Shown here piece after piece: positions 11,076 to 22,849 of a DNA stretch of 64,000 nucleotides; positions within the stretch are counted from its first letter, which is position 1, and the number at the start of each line of letters is the position of its first letter. Position numbers and translations under genes: made by a program. The notes beneath the pieces are model-generated. The model saw only the letters and a program-made list of their open reading frames with translations. It was not told the DNA's origin and did not search any database. Location: positions 378,621 to 442,620 of the forward strand of contig JAJVDF010000194.1 in the NCBI GenBank assembly GCA_022410635.1, read 5' to 3'. Source of the DNA: Tretioscincus oriximinensis (Eukaryota > Chordata > Lepidosauria > Squamata > Gymnophthalmidae).

Positions 11076-14000
11076 TTAATTTGTGTGTTCTTTGTTTTTG
11101 TTTGTAACATTATATATTGTTGTATGATTTACAGTCATGCAAATAGACTATATGTTATTGAATGGACTAAATATGTATGATGTATAGTATATGAGGTTAC
11201 AACAAAAGTTTCAAAGTGCTGTTACCTCCTCAGAGGTTAGAACAGAAATGGTGGCAGGAGTGCACTGTAACCCTACCTCTGGACTTCCCACAATGCCCGT
11301 TGGTCTTTCTGTGTAGAAGAGAGTGGATCAACAGTGGCAGGGTTTGGACACAGATGCTTCCGCTACAGGCAAATCATAGTGAGAGGATGGTTAGTCTGAA
11401 TTGGGAAGAAGTGCACCTGCGTTGCTTTTGAGGGTGAATTCTGTTCTGGTGACGTGTGACTTTGTGAATGGTGGATTGTGAAAGTGGAGCCTATCTGGAT
11501 TATAGGGGAACTTCGTGCACCCAGTGCAAAGTAGCACAGGTTTCACTCTTGTTTTTACCCCTCGTGAGAATTCGGCCTATGTCACATTAAGAGAAATGTA
11601 ATTTAAAGAAGGTCAATTGCTGGTACTTTCAGGAGGAAATATCTACAAAAAGCAAAATGTTTTATGTGCATGTATGATATGCAATGTATTGTGCTAGTGT
11701 AGCTACATTTTAAGTATGTTTATATTTTAAGTATGTTTATGTTTTCAAAAGATTTGGTACTAAAAAGAGAGCTATGGATTAATGACCTTGTAAAAAAAAA
11801 TCCTGGGACGTCATAGTTTAAGGGAACTTCTTCATAACCCCAAATTAGGTAAAGAAATAAAGTGCTTTATTTTTGCTTACTCTTTCTTATAATTTTATTG
11901 ATTTTCATTTAACTATATTCATGAGTGGGATGTTCTCCTGTATCTTCACTTTTTGTACAATTTTATGGAATTGTGCAAAAGTATAATTTTACAGGCAAGC
12001 AGGAAAAGCTATTATTAAACAGATGCTAAATATGCTTGCTTGGAAATCAGTATCATCAAATCATCCATGTCTACATGCCAACAAAAACGTATTAATCATA
12101 TGCAGATATTGGCAGCATATTTGCATATGGAGGAGGAGAAGCACTTTGAATGCAATGCTCCTTCCTTCCATATGCCACTATTCTTATCTGGATTACTGTA
12201 TTGCTTCATCACTCATTGAGGTCAAAGTTGAAGATTCCCCAATTTCAGTTCATGATAAGGATCTGCATCTCTCTTGCTAGGTACAGTCTAACCTTTTATA
12301 GCTATAAACCAGTATGTTGGTTTATCAGCTGTTATGCTGGCTTATCAGTTTCAGTCACTGTAACTTGCCATGCAAGGAAATATTTAATGGTTGGTCAAGA
12401 CATTTGACAAGCCACTCAATTTTGAATGGATTTTAAGATGTAGATATAACTGAATTTCTAAACTCTGCAAATTTCTGTCATATAAAATTACATGTCATTT
12501 TTTAGATAGACACATGAATGCAGATGGTTGCATTTCTCCTTGTTTAGAGCTGTCCTCCAAATGGATGTTTAGAAGTATTTATTTATACATGCAAACATAG
12601 AAATACTGTAGATATATTTTCTGCCTCTCCTAATACTTTGCTGCTTTAAGAAGTAGAAGATTCCTGAGTGTCTGTGTTTCAGTACGCTCATAAATCGTGT
12701 TATTTTTTAATGAAACATAATGCTTACTTTAAGGGCCAGTATTTATATCTCTAGGGGTCTGGTCACACATGTGCTTTTAAACCAACTTCAATGATAAATA
12801 ACTGGACTGAAAACCAGGAAAAACTGTTCTGAACTGGATTGAAAATTAGCAAATCGTATGTTTCTTTCTGATTTTGTCTGCTTCTTCAGGACTGAAGATG
12901 TACAACCAGGCCATAGGAGGAAAAGAAAAGTAACGAGGTTACAGAATCAAAGAGGCCCAAATTGCTATTCCATAAATCACAAGCAATGGTGCCATTGTGG
13001 AATATAGTAAATCATTAAAAATATTGGAGTCGTAACAACTTCTCATAATAGTTGACCTCCATCTTTCCTTGTGTTCAAGGTTGCTGTCAAGTCTTTGGGT
13101 GGATGATGTTTACTTTGATTTGTCTGTTCATGTGCAGATATTAGGGGGATGGTGGCACTTGCAAAGGCTTTGTAACAGTCCATAAAATCAGCCTGACTCC
13201 AGACAATCACATTTTAATATTCCTTTCTGTTACTTGGTTCTACAGATTGAGTTGCATTGGCCCAAGCCCCTGCTATCTCTCTTCAAGCTGAATTGTCAGG
13301 ACATTTTCACGATACTAAATGGCAGAAGACAGTTGTTTGTAAGTAATCTCTGTTTTTGCTTTCAACACTTTGCAGCTCTATACCATTTGCATGGAAGGTT
13401 TTTAGTTTTATCNTTTATTTTGAGCTGTGGACCAAGGTAACGTTTTGTTAGTTTGAGATTTTGTAGCAATTGTTACTATTCTTAATTTTGCAGAAAATTA
13501 AATATTTCTTATAATGTTTATTATTTTATATGCTTGTGTGTACTGGGCACATGATGGTTCTAAAGAAGCAAAGCCACAGAAAAATCTGCTTTCTTGGTAG
13601 ACCCTCTTTGTGCATTATCTTGTTTTTATCCCTATGATTTATACAGCACTTTATTCAGATAAATATAATATATTGTCAAAAGTATTTGCTCACCCATCCA
13701 TGTAAGGGAATGCAGGTATGAGCGAATACGTTTGGTAATATATACTAGAAAATGTGGCTCTCATTAGTAGGGATGGCCTGACCTGATATACGGCTTAATA
13801 TTAATAATCAGTCCCATATAGGAGCTGTTCTGCCAGTGTATCTTTAAAGGAAGGGATGCCAGAAAAGCAAACATTTTCCCTCAGATTGGTTAGGTTGTAA
13901 TGCCTGCATCAAACTCCCTGAATAGCTGCTTCTTTCTTCCTGTGCCAGCAGACACAACCGAAGACTGGTGCTGTTTTCAGTAGGGCTAAATTGTGTTAGC

Positions 14001-15130
14001 TTTTAACCTTTGGCTTCTCCTTGGCCATGCTTGAATATGGGTTTCTAGGAGAAGATGGGCTGCTTATCTCAGAAGAAACAACCTATTGGTTACAGATATA
14101 GCCATCTGTGTTCACATGGCCCATTCCACTTCAGTGTTCACTACTGGGTCCAAAATGCCCTCAGAGGCAAGATTCTGAAGGCTGGAGATAAATATTCTTG
14201 GCTTTTAGAGTTTTTGAGCTGTTGGGTTAGTGGCAGACTCACTTCTACTGACACTTCTTGCAGCACCAGCCGAAAGGATTCTCCTTAATACAGTATAGCA
14301 GATTACCTGTGTGTGAGGGAGAGGGAGAGAGAGAGAGAGAGAGAGTCTGCCAACCATTATGGGCTGGTATAGTGGTGCTGGGTCAGTTTAAATCTCTTTA
14401 AATAGGTTGACTGCTCGACTGGGCTAAGGTGCAGATGGAGTGTGATGGGGTGGTATGACCTAATCTGTTGAATAATGGTGTGAATTCCAGAAAGGTATTT
14501 GGTTAATTGTTGGTTGTGTGAAGGTTATACTGGGAAATGACAAGTGCTTGAAAGAAGGCAATGGTAGATTGTGTCCAAAGCACTGCTTAGACAGATGCAT
14601 AGCACTTTCTGTACCCTCACTGGCCGCTGATTTGATTTTATGGCTCCTACTGTGGAGAGAATTATGTTCATTCAATTATGGGTTATCTGAATACTTCAGA
14701 GTGCATCTTCTAGCCTTGAATCTGAGTTAGAGATGAAATGGGAACAAAAGCTGCCATATGATTCCCCTTCCAAGTTATCTTTGAATAACTTTTCTTTATG
14801 AGGCTGCAACACCAAATTCTCTTTAATTACGACCGAAAAGTATCTTGTGTTGGACTAGGCTACGTACAAGCCCTATGACACAGTAATTCCTAATGGTAGA
14901 ATTCCCAGTCATTCCTAGCTCAGGTCCTAGCAAAGCTAGTAGGTGCAGTCTGGATCCCCACCACGTTTTTATTGCAAGGAGACAAGGGAGGGGGTATTCA
15001 TAAGAAAGCTTCATTATTTTCTGAGGTTCCACTCACCCTTCCTTTTTAATTTCTAGTTCCCATGTTGTTCTGTAATACAACTGTTTTCAAATCCTGTGTA
15101 TGAGTGTGTGTGTTGTTGTTGTTTTAAATA
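11076..15130. other. Intron 1 DNA up to the first coding exon
   Basis: Mostly AT-rich sequence without recognised genes. A (GA)n microsatellite lies at about 14317-14346. A possible Harbinger-type terminus (gggtctggtcacacatgtgc) begins near 12757. Short open frames show no protein similarity. Confidence 0.45.
14317..14346 (+). repeat. (GA)n microsatellite
   Basis: Simple GA/GGGA repeat, about 30 nt, in intron 1, 0.8 kb upstream of the first coding exon. Confidence 0.85.
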
Positions 15131-15162
15131 GGGTTTTCATCCACTAAGTTTATCCTGGAAAA

Positions 15163-15358
15163 ATGGTGTTCCAGAAGTCACCCGATGGCGGATGGGGCTG
15201 GGTGATCGTACTTGTATCTTTCTTTACTCAGTTTTTATGCTATGGATCTCCGCTGGCCGTTGGAATTCTGTATCTAGAATGGCTGGATATTTTTGGAGAG
15301 GGAAAAGGAAAGACTGCATGGGTTGGATCCCTTGCAAGTGGAGTTGGACTACTTGCAA
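15163..15358 (+). CDS. SLC16A9: SLC16A9 coding exon 1 (N-terminus, helix 1 and start of helix 2)
   Basis: This exon holds the start codon and residues 1-65 plus the first base of codon 66. The ATG has A at -3 and G at +4, a good Kozak context. Residues 8-13, DGGWGW, are the SLC16 signature leading into transmembrane helix 1 (about residues 14-34). The loop [15 protein letters not shown] that follows is typical of MCT9. The exon ends after 15358 at a strong donor (gtaagt). Open reading continues to 15414, but those residues past the donor do not match the family. Nearby acceptors suggest the exon begins at 15131 (tttaaatag) or 15149, leaving a short 5' UTR in it. Confidence 0.95.
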
Positions 15359-16023
15359 GTAAGTCTTTAGAAAAACTCTTTACAACTAATGATTCCATAT
15401 CAATGTTCAAATGAGTTTGTGTATGCTTTTCAATTTCTAGATCAAAAGTATTGATTTTCTCTTTCCAGAGAGATACAATTCCCTCCTTACAAAATGAATT
15501 AAGGTCTGTTTTGAATGTATTTTAATAATTTGTATTTTTAATTTTTTAACTATTGTTACTTTCCCTGAAACTTGTGGAGTGTACATTTTAAAATAAAGAT
15601 TATTTGAATATCAAAATTATGGGATTTTTTTAAAGGTCAAATTTGCATGCAATAAAACTGAGAAAAACGTTTGCATTTTTTCCTTTTGTCAGCATACTAA
15701 GGTGAAGGTTTATCTTAAGGCTAGTTCAGTTTATTGCGGTNGACTTTACTTCCTAGTGAGTTTGCTTTGGATTCAGACTTTACTGATACAGAGTGAGAGT
15801 AACATAGATAGGGACATGTTTACAGGTTTTCTCTGGAAAAACCAACATCTTCATCCCCTTTCTTATGTGTCCCCTTTCAAAGGAAGCAACTTTCAGATGA
15901 GTGAAGATTCATGTAAGAAGGCAAGTGGGAAGAGCAAAGTGGTGATTAAATCAACATTTCAAAACTGGTAGAATTTTATTGTGTATAAGATTAATAGTAA
16001 CACACTATTAATAGAAGGCACGA

Positions 16024-16256
16024 AATCTCAGTCGCTAAGGAGATGGGTTTCTATTTGGGAGATTGTGTTTCAAAGCCCTGGTCAGACGTGGGTAGGGGTG
16101 AGCGCCTTCCACTAGCATGCAACTCTAGCCAACTCAGTTATTCGAAAGAGATTCAAATTTGTACTCTGCATTTCAGTTGGATAAATGAGTACCATCATTA
16201 GCCTGATGGGGAAGAGAGAACATAAGCCAAAAGTATAAAAACTCAATTCTTCTTCT
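16024..16256 (+). mobile_element. SINE with TTC tail, degenerate copy
   Basis: The head (tctcagtcgctaaggagatg) and the segment gggtgagcgccttccactag match, in opposite orientation, the SINE at 55523-55810. The 3' end reads actcaattcttcttct, a decayed version of that element's TTC tail. A hAT element begins 5 bp later, so it inserted into the tail of this SINE. Confidence 0.6.
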
Positions 16257-16260
16257 ACAT

Positions 16261-16602
16261 CAGTGGTTCTCAACCTTTCTAATGCGCTAAACCCACAATA
16301 CAGTTCCTCATGTTGTGGTGACCCCAATTTTGGTGGCTACTTCAAAACTGTAATTTTGCTACATTTATGATTCAGAATGTAAATACCTGATATGCATTAT
16401 GTATTCTCGTTGCTACAAATCAAACATAATTTAAACATAGTGATTAATCACAAAAACAATATTTAATTATATGTTGAGAAATATTTATTACTAATTTCAA
16501 TAAATAAAATTCAGAATACATCGGAAACATGGCTTTAGGTGACCCCTGTGCTTTGGTCGTTTGACCCCCACCGAGGTTGCGACCCACAGGTTGAGATCCC
16601 TG
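16261..16602 (-). mobile_element. SPIN-like non-autonomous hAT transposon
   Basis: The 342-bp element has ends CAGTGGTTCTCAACCT and the complement CAGGGATCTCAACCT, and is flanked by ttctacat (16253-16260) and atctacat (16603-16610), an 8-bp duplication with one mismatch. Internally, read on the minus strand, it has ctgtgggtcgcaacc, gggggtcaaacgacc, acaggggtcacctaaagcc, ttgtgattaatcacta and ggggtcaccacaacatgagg. By memory these match non-autonomous SPIN (Space Invader) hAT elements, known for horizontal transfer among tetrapods. Family assignment should be confirmed by alignment. Confidence 0.72.
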
Positions 16603-16610
16603 ATCTACAT

Positions 16611-17087
16611 CAATATTTAGCAGTGTAGAGAATGGGCAAATATATTGGGCTGCTTAAATCAATCCTGATAGTATGAGTGGACTGACAAAGAAACCGATGC
16701 CAGAATATTTTAAGATAAATCCAATAGCGTTCATTATTATTAGTGAAGGAGTATCAGTTGATTCAGTAATACATAAATTGATCAGGAGATTTATAGATCA
16801 GGAGATTTATATGCTGGCAAAGAAAAAACAATAATGATAGAAAAACTAATTGAAATAGCAGAAAGAAAATATAGACTGTAAACCATGAGTTTATATACAT
16901 GAATTTTGGATCAAAAATGAAGAAGGTTATAACTACTCTGGTACTTTAGTTAAGAAAACAAAGGAGACAAAGGTATTGGGGGAGAAAATATATTTAAAAA
17001 GCCCAGTCAGAAACTCTTAAGGCCAGGAATAAAGGTTCNGAGGGCTTTTTGTAAGCAGTGCTTTGCCCTGGAGTGTACAAAGCAATT
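16611..17087. other. Intron DNA, nothing recognised
   Basis: A-rich sequence with a short tandem duplication (gatcaggagatttata) near 16778-16810. No gene seen. Confidence 0.5.
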
Positions 17088-17913
17088 CAAATGCAGCATC
17101 ACAATTCCATCTCTCACAGTGGCGGCTGGCCACTGTGTCCGTGGGGTTCGGTGAACACTCAGAGATTAAAATCAATTATGAAATCTCCAACAAATCAAAA
17201 AGCTCCAGGAGGCTTTTTTAATTGGCAAAAGGGGTCGCCAATCCCTGAAGCAATGGGAGTGCTGCCTAGAAGGGGCTGCAGTCTGTCTGTCTCCGTAGAA
17301 GTGCCATTTTGTATTGACATTCAACTTGCAGACAGAGAGAGAGTGCTTGAATGTGCCTCCTTCCAGCCACTTTCCTAACTTTGCCAAGGCTGGAGGAACC
17401 TGCGCCCCCCCCCCCAGCTCCAAACTGCACCAGCCGCTGCTGATCTCTTAGTTAACTTGTCCTCTATGGATCGAACATTGACAAATGCTAGCCTAGTCTA
17501 TTTTGTTGGCAGTAAGGATCTTTGAAACTGTTTTCCCTGGAATACCTAACAGATTCTTTTAAAGTACTCAAAACTAGGTATATTCTTAGGTTAAATTAGT
17601 TTATGTAAATTGATTTCTTGCAGCATAACCTATTCTAGTGAGGAACAGGTTGCTTGTTCTACGTATTTCAGAATGTCCTACCTTGTCACAAAACAAAAAA
17701 GCAAGTTCAGAAAAGAATCAATTAACATAAACTAATTTAACCTAAGGATATACCTAGTATTGAGTACTTTAAAAGAATCTGTTAGATATTCCAGGGNAAA
17801 AGGCCTTAACAGTTTCAAAGAACCTTAATGCCCACAAAATAAACTAGGCTAGCATTTGTCAAGGTTCAATCTGTAGAGGACAAGTTGATTGAGAGATGGA
17901 ATTGGGATGCTGA
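17088..17913. repeat. Long foldback element split by a hAT insertion
   Basis: The left arm is in two parts, about 17088-17116 and 17451-17640; the right arm is about 17700-17913. They are long near-perfect reverse complements: cttgtcctctatgg, gctagcctagt, agattcttttaaagtactca and taaattagtttatgtaa on the left reappear inverted on the right. Arms are close to 200 bp with about 80 nt of loop. The transcribed intron would form a long hairpin. Superfamily unknown. Confidence 0.8.
17117..17442. mobile_element. Non-autonomous hAT nested in the foldback's left arm
   Basis: Ends are CAGTGGCGGCTGG and the complement of CAGCAGCGGCTGG. Flanks atctctca (17109-17116) and atctctta (17443-17450) form an 8-bp duplication with one mismatch. 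Removing the element restores the left arm's pairing with the right arm, which carries a single uninterrupted copy of the site (complement of tcaatcaa.. / tgagagat near 17889-17897). Interior frames, including one of 83 codons on the minus strand, are not a transposase. Confidence 0.85.
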
Positions 17914-19490
17914 AATGAGGTCATAATATGGAACTATCCACTGTTCCAGGATGAGTCTTAAGCTATATCTCTAAAGGAAGCTCTATTCACAAATAGGATT
18001 TGTTTTAAAAACATGGCCCTGAAGACTGGACTGAGACATTTGTTTAACGTTAGTGATAATGAAAAATGCAACGTCCTTGACCATGATTCGCTACATTTGA
18101 AAGCTCAGATGGGCATCAAATTTATGCTTTAAAAGTGACATTGGAGGCTGAAGGAAAGTTGACTATGTATGGCGTTCTCTTCATGGCAACCAAGGCTCTA
18201 AGGAGGTACCAGGAAGATCTATAATAAAACGTTCAGCTTCATTTCTTAAGCGATGAACCTCTTTACATCCCAGCAGAGTGAAAATAAAAAAATCTGCCTT
18301 GCTATGGATAGGTTGCCTCCAGACAATCGGAGGAAAAATTGCAATCTCACTTATTAGATCCTGCAATAGCTTCTCACTGTCTTTGCGGGACAGCAAAGCA
18401 ACATCACAGGACAATTGCAGATCTCAGTTGCTTCTGCAATGATGTAGTGGGCATTGGCATGATGTTGAATACCCAGCAGTGTGCAGTCGTCCCCTCCATG
18501 CTTGTGAGGTGTTCATTTTTTGCTCTGTGTGTGCACAGTAGCCATTTCTACCAACATGGATCCTGGAACCAAAAAGTAAGCCATATTACTGAAATACTGC
18601 TATTTTGGTAAAACCTGGAATGATCTTTCCTATAATAATGTTATGTCAGAATTTCACTCCTTATATGCTGGGGCTGTGGTGCAATTGCCATGGATCCCAG
18701 GAGCACACACTCAGATAAGCCATATCGCTGTTCATGGCAATCCAATTGGGTGCTGCCTTTCATGGAATAGTGAAATACGCTGGAATTTCAACCCGATAGC
18801 CATGGAGCAATTCCAAGGTAACAACAAGACACTCCTGAGATTTAAGCCGTCCCTGGGAACAGTCATCTCACATTAGATAGGAAATCTGTCATGCTCTATC
18901 CAAAATCCAAGTATTTATATTGGAAAATTGAAATGTTGTAACTGATCGTTTGTCATTTATTACCGTGTGTTTTCTCTTTCTCCCTGTTGTTCTCAATCAG
19001 CCTATCTCCTAGATCTCAAACCTGCTTTTTCTCGTTCTCTTTTCATTCCACCAACCTCCATGAAGTCTTCAGTTAGGTCTAGGAACCCCTTTTGCAGAAG
19101 GCAGCTTTGTTTGTGTGTATATAAATATTTTTGAATGGCCCTCTAAATAATTAAATCTGAGTTCCTGAATCAAGTGTAATTGTATGCCATAGCACTGCTG
19201 AACTGAAACCCAGCTAGTCCAGCATCTTATTTCACCTAATTGCTCACCTGTTGCTTCAGGTCATCTTAAATAGAAGATGAAAGCAAAGCCTTCATCTGCT
19301 TTCAACTTTATCTAATTAGCATTTGGATGAATCCTTGTTTCTAGAGCCAGGTTTAATTTCTGGGGCTATATGGTGCTCTACAGCCATGCTTAACTATGTG
19401 AATGTATCTATAAAGTGTTTATGATAAGAATATAGATGATGTGGTGGGTGGATGGTGGCATTTCCTTACTTCAAGGAAGTGTTGGGGTTT
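17914..19490. other. Intron DNA, nothing recognised
   Basis: No gene or named repeat. Fragments around 18410-18800 have the look of old transposon sequence but I cannot place them. Confidence 0.4.
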
Positions 19491-19499
19491 GAACCTGGA

Positions 19500-20520
19500 G
19501 CATTGTGTAGCACTACAAACAAGCCCTTCTCTGAACTAGCCTTATCCTGGGCCAAGTGCTTTTCAACATTTTTATAAATGGTCTGGGTGAGGGAAATAAG
19601 AAATCAAACTTGCTGATGGCACAAAGTTGGGAAGGTTTGCTAACATTATAGTGAAAAAGAAGAGATTCAAAAAGTTCTAGACAAGTTTGAACAGTGGAGT
19701 GCAACACACAGAATGATATTTAATAGGAGGAAATGCAAAGTCCTACATCTGGAAAAGAAAAACAAAGCAGCAAATACAGAGTGGGAGAAATGTAACTGAA
19801 TAGTAGGACATGTAAAGAGGACTTGGGCATAGCAGTAGACCACAAGCTGAACATGAGTCATCTGTGTAATGTAGCTGTAAAAAAGGCAAACACAATCCTG
19901 GAATGTATTAAGAAATCTGTAGCGTCTAGATTGGACAATCCTCTATTCTACTTTGATCAGACTTCATCTAGAGTACTGTGTTCAGTTCTGGGCATCATAA
20001 TTTCAAAAGACACAGACAAACAAACAAATTCAGAGGAAAGCTATAAAGATGGTATGCAAACTGTGTCCTATGAGGAATGGTTAAAGGATGGCAGGTAACA
20101 CATTCTGATTTCATTCTGTCAGTTGCTAACCTGTGAATATACTGACAGTTAAAACAGTTAAGTTGGTTGAAAGTTTTTCTCTTACTGTAGACAAGTAGTT
20201 AAGCCTTAAGCCTGTTCAAGTATGAAGTTATGATAACAAGTAAAAGATTTTAAAGGCAACTACTGGTATGTGTTGGCTCTCAAGTTTGTCAAAGTAACTT
20301 TGCTATTTAAGTATGTTATTTGTTATACAAAGAAGACTGGGACAACATTATTGTCTCAAGACAAAGGACCAGTAGCGTCAGTGTCAACCAATAGAAGAAG
20401 TGGTGAATTGCCCTTCGATGGAAGTCTTCAACAAGAAGCCGGACAGGTATCTGTCTGGGATGGTTTAGTGAATTCTACATTGAAGTGGAGATTGGACTTT
20501 CAAGTCTCTTGCACATCGAT
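19500..20520 (+). mobile_element. CR1 LINE copy, interrupted
   Basis: Degenerate ORF2 can be followed: cttatcctgggccaagtgc, tttataaatggtctgggtga, cttgctgatggcacaaag, then a frame reading GIAVDHKLNMSHLCNVAVKK and SSRVLCSVLG, then SYEEWLKDG at about 20090. Sequence of unknown origin occupies about 20098-20385, after which the CR1 3' part (ggaagtcttcaacaagaagc, gggatggtttagtgaattc) resumes. The internal segment replaces rather than merely splits ORF2. Confidence 0.75.
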
Positions 20521-20545
20521 AGCAGACTTTATTAATACTAGGGCT

Positions 20546-21080
20546 GTGTCCAGACAGAGTCAATCATCTGATTGAAAGTCAATAGAAATTTATTGCATTT
20601 GCATCACCAACCTGTTAGACAAACTGGCAGAATACCAGTTTTAAAGCCAGTTCTCTGGAATATCAATAAACCAGGAAAACCAGCTATCAAATCAGGATGT
20701 AGGGTTGAATCGGAAAGACTTAGCTGTGTGAATAGTTTTTAGTCAGAAACTGTGATAATGTTGATGTTTACATTCCCATAAACTTTCCCCGCCTCACAAA
20801 AGGGATGTGTGTGAAGCCCGACACTGACAGCAGACTAATCAATAGCATTTGGCAGGAGGGACTTCTGCACTTCCTCTTGACAACCCACAATGGCTACCGA
20901 GAGATTGACGTGGGCATGGAAAATTTCATCAAAGTGACAAAATTCGGAATGAATTATAAAGATACGAATGCAGTGTTTTAAAACGGGAAAGGCAATCAAC
21001 CAGAGTATTGGTAAAATCCTGAATAAACAAGTTCTGTGTGGATGGTTACAGATTGTGGAGAGAAAAAATAGTGGCCTGTG
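20546..21080. repeat. Possible Harbinger-like DNA transposon
   Basis: It starts GGGCTGTGTCCAGACAGAG, similar to the TIRs at 2348 and 21448. A near-complement (ctgtgtggatgg) lies at about 21034-21045. Ends and duplication are not clear. Confidence 0.3.
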
Positions 21081-21447
21081 CTTGACACCACCGGTTTTTA
21101 TTGACAGATTATTTATTTTGTTGTGAAGAATNAATGACAATAGTATAGAGTATTTTTAGCACAATCATGCAGCAATTGGTCAGTTGAGAAAAAGCACCTT
21201 CTGAATGCAATCTCCAGTTATTTCAGATTGAACACTTTAAACTGAGCTATAAGGGTTTGTGGCTTTGGGACTTAACTCTTAGTAAAGTAAGAGTTGGTTT
21301 CTTGTTTCTACTATGTTCTGGTCAATAATCTATTTTTAANATTGAAGCGTATGCAGGAAAGGGACAATGGAACCTTAGAATCAAAGAGAAATTAAGAAAA
21401 TAATCGGTGGCAGTAAGCGCAGTTGTTCTTCCTCTATGAGTGTCTAA

Positions 21448-21626
21448 GGCCCTGTCCCCAGTGAGCCTTATATGGGTTATATCTCGGTACAGAGATTGGT
21501 CATCCACATGCCAGTGTAGGCTGTGGCAAGCCCCATTCGGGGCCTGCCACAGCCTACACTAGCATGTAGATGGCACATTCCTATTCTGAGATATAGACAA
21601 AAAGAAGGCTTAGTGGGAACAGGGCC
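21448..21626. mobile_element. Palindromic MITE, Harbinger-like family, copy 3 (best preserved)
   Basis: This 179-bp element runs from GGCCCTGTCCCCAGTGAGCC to the complement of that end (agtgggaacagggcc) and is flanked by TAA at 21445-21447 and 21627-21629. TAA duplication with GGCC-type termini is classic PIF/Harbinger. Arms pair through the centre ccattcgggg, so the element is a near-complete hairpin. It lies in the intron before coding exon 2. Confidence 0.75.
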
Positions 21627-21971
21627 TAAATCTATTTTTAAAAACTGAGCAATGTAAGCTACAGCTGTGTCAAAGAAATATTCCTGTATCCTANGTAGCA
21701 TAAACTGTACCATTTAAAAGTTGAAATCATTTGCTACTATTTTATATTAAAAGGACAGACGGTTAGATGAAGTAATAAGTAGTTAACTGCAGACTGTTCT
21801 CTGAGAGTCATAAACAACTGTCAGGATGTTTCTCAGTCAGGAAAAAAGGACTGACAGTCTTTAAGGAGAAGTGAGAACAATCTGTTGAAGTCATATGATA
21901 TTTACTGTGCATAAAATAATCCAAGGAGGGGATTTTATGAAATATTAATGATTTGCTGATTTTTCATTTAC

Positions 21972-22000
21972 GTTAACCAATCAGAATTTTAGTATAAAAG
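21972..22000 (+). promoter_or_regulatory. CCAAT/TATA promoter-like module
   Basis: A CCAAT box (aaccaatcag, about 21976) lies 15 bp before tataaaagc (about 21993), with aaataaa some 65 bp further on. That arrangement suits an old LTR or an alternative promoter about 850 bp upstream of coding exon 2. A comparable pair lies at 42392-42420. No terminal repeats or TSD were found. Confidence 0.3.
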
Positions 22001-22137
22001 CTACTGTTTCCTCTATTTCCAAACCAGGGATAAATGTTGCTCTCTCTTTCACGTAAAATAAATTTCAGGTATGGCCGAGTCATTTTCCTTTAACAGCAGC
22101 AGCACTTGCAGTAGAAGAAGTGGGNTATTGGAGAGAG

Positions 22138-22216
22138 TGTCCATGTATGTGTGTGTGTGTGCATGTGTGTGCGTGCATGTGTGTGCGTGTTTGTGCGTGC
22201 ATGCGTGTGCGTGTGA
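22138..22216 (+). repeat. (GT)n/(GTGC)n microsatellite
   Basis: Alternating purine-pyrimidine run of gtgtgt, gcatgt and gcgtgc units, with Z-DNA potential, in the intron before coding exon 2. Confidence 0.9.
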
Positions 22217-22714
22217 AGCATTGAGCTTCACTCCTTCTGTACCTGTTCCACTGGATCTGTTTCAAACTATCTCATAAGATTAAACCACTGACTTTTCTTC
22301 CCTGATATCTTTGATCTCTTTTAAATATGATTGTTTCACTGATTGTGCCCCTTTCTGTTTTGGGCTTTATTCAGGATTATAGCCTGAAATAAGGACCTGC
22401 CATCTGCCCGTAATGATGGAAATTGTATGAGAATCCCAGGCACACACGAGGCTCTTGGCCATCCCAGGCTTCTATTTGAGGGAAAATTCAAATTTATGAG
22501 TTTCTCCCTTCCCTCTGTCCCACCTACGACCTGATGTCATTCCAGTGCCCCATCCCTGCCCCATCTTTTGTTTTCTCCCCCATCTTCTTGTTCTGGTTCT
22601 GGGATATCATCNTGTGACTAAAAAGGGGCCAGGCTGGAAAATGAAGCTTTTCCCCTGTGTGAATTTTGTAGAACTTTCTCATTTTGATTTTATACCATCA
22701 CTATCTGCGTTCTA

Positions 22715-22800
22715 TTGTGCAGATGGGTTTCTGCCATAGTCTGCATTTAGCATGTGGCTGGCAGGTTTCTGTTTTGGGATATAATCCAAAATAAGGCAAA
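22715..22800. repeat. Half of a Harbinger-like MITE
   Basis: Contains gggtttctgccatagtctgc and ggctggcaggtttctg then ccaaaataaggc, matching one arm of the palindromic family. It ends 50 bp before coding exon 2. Confidence 0.4.
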
Positions 22801-22849
22801 GGGAAGGAAACGCTTGGATTTGCAATGTTTTTGTTTTTTGCTTTCCTAG

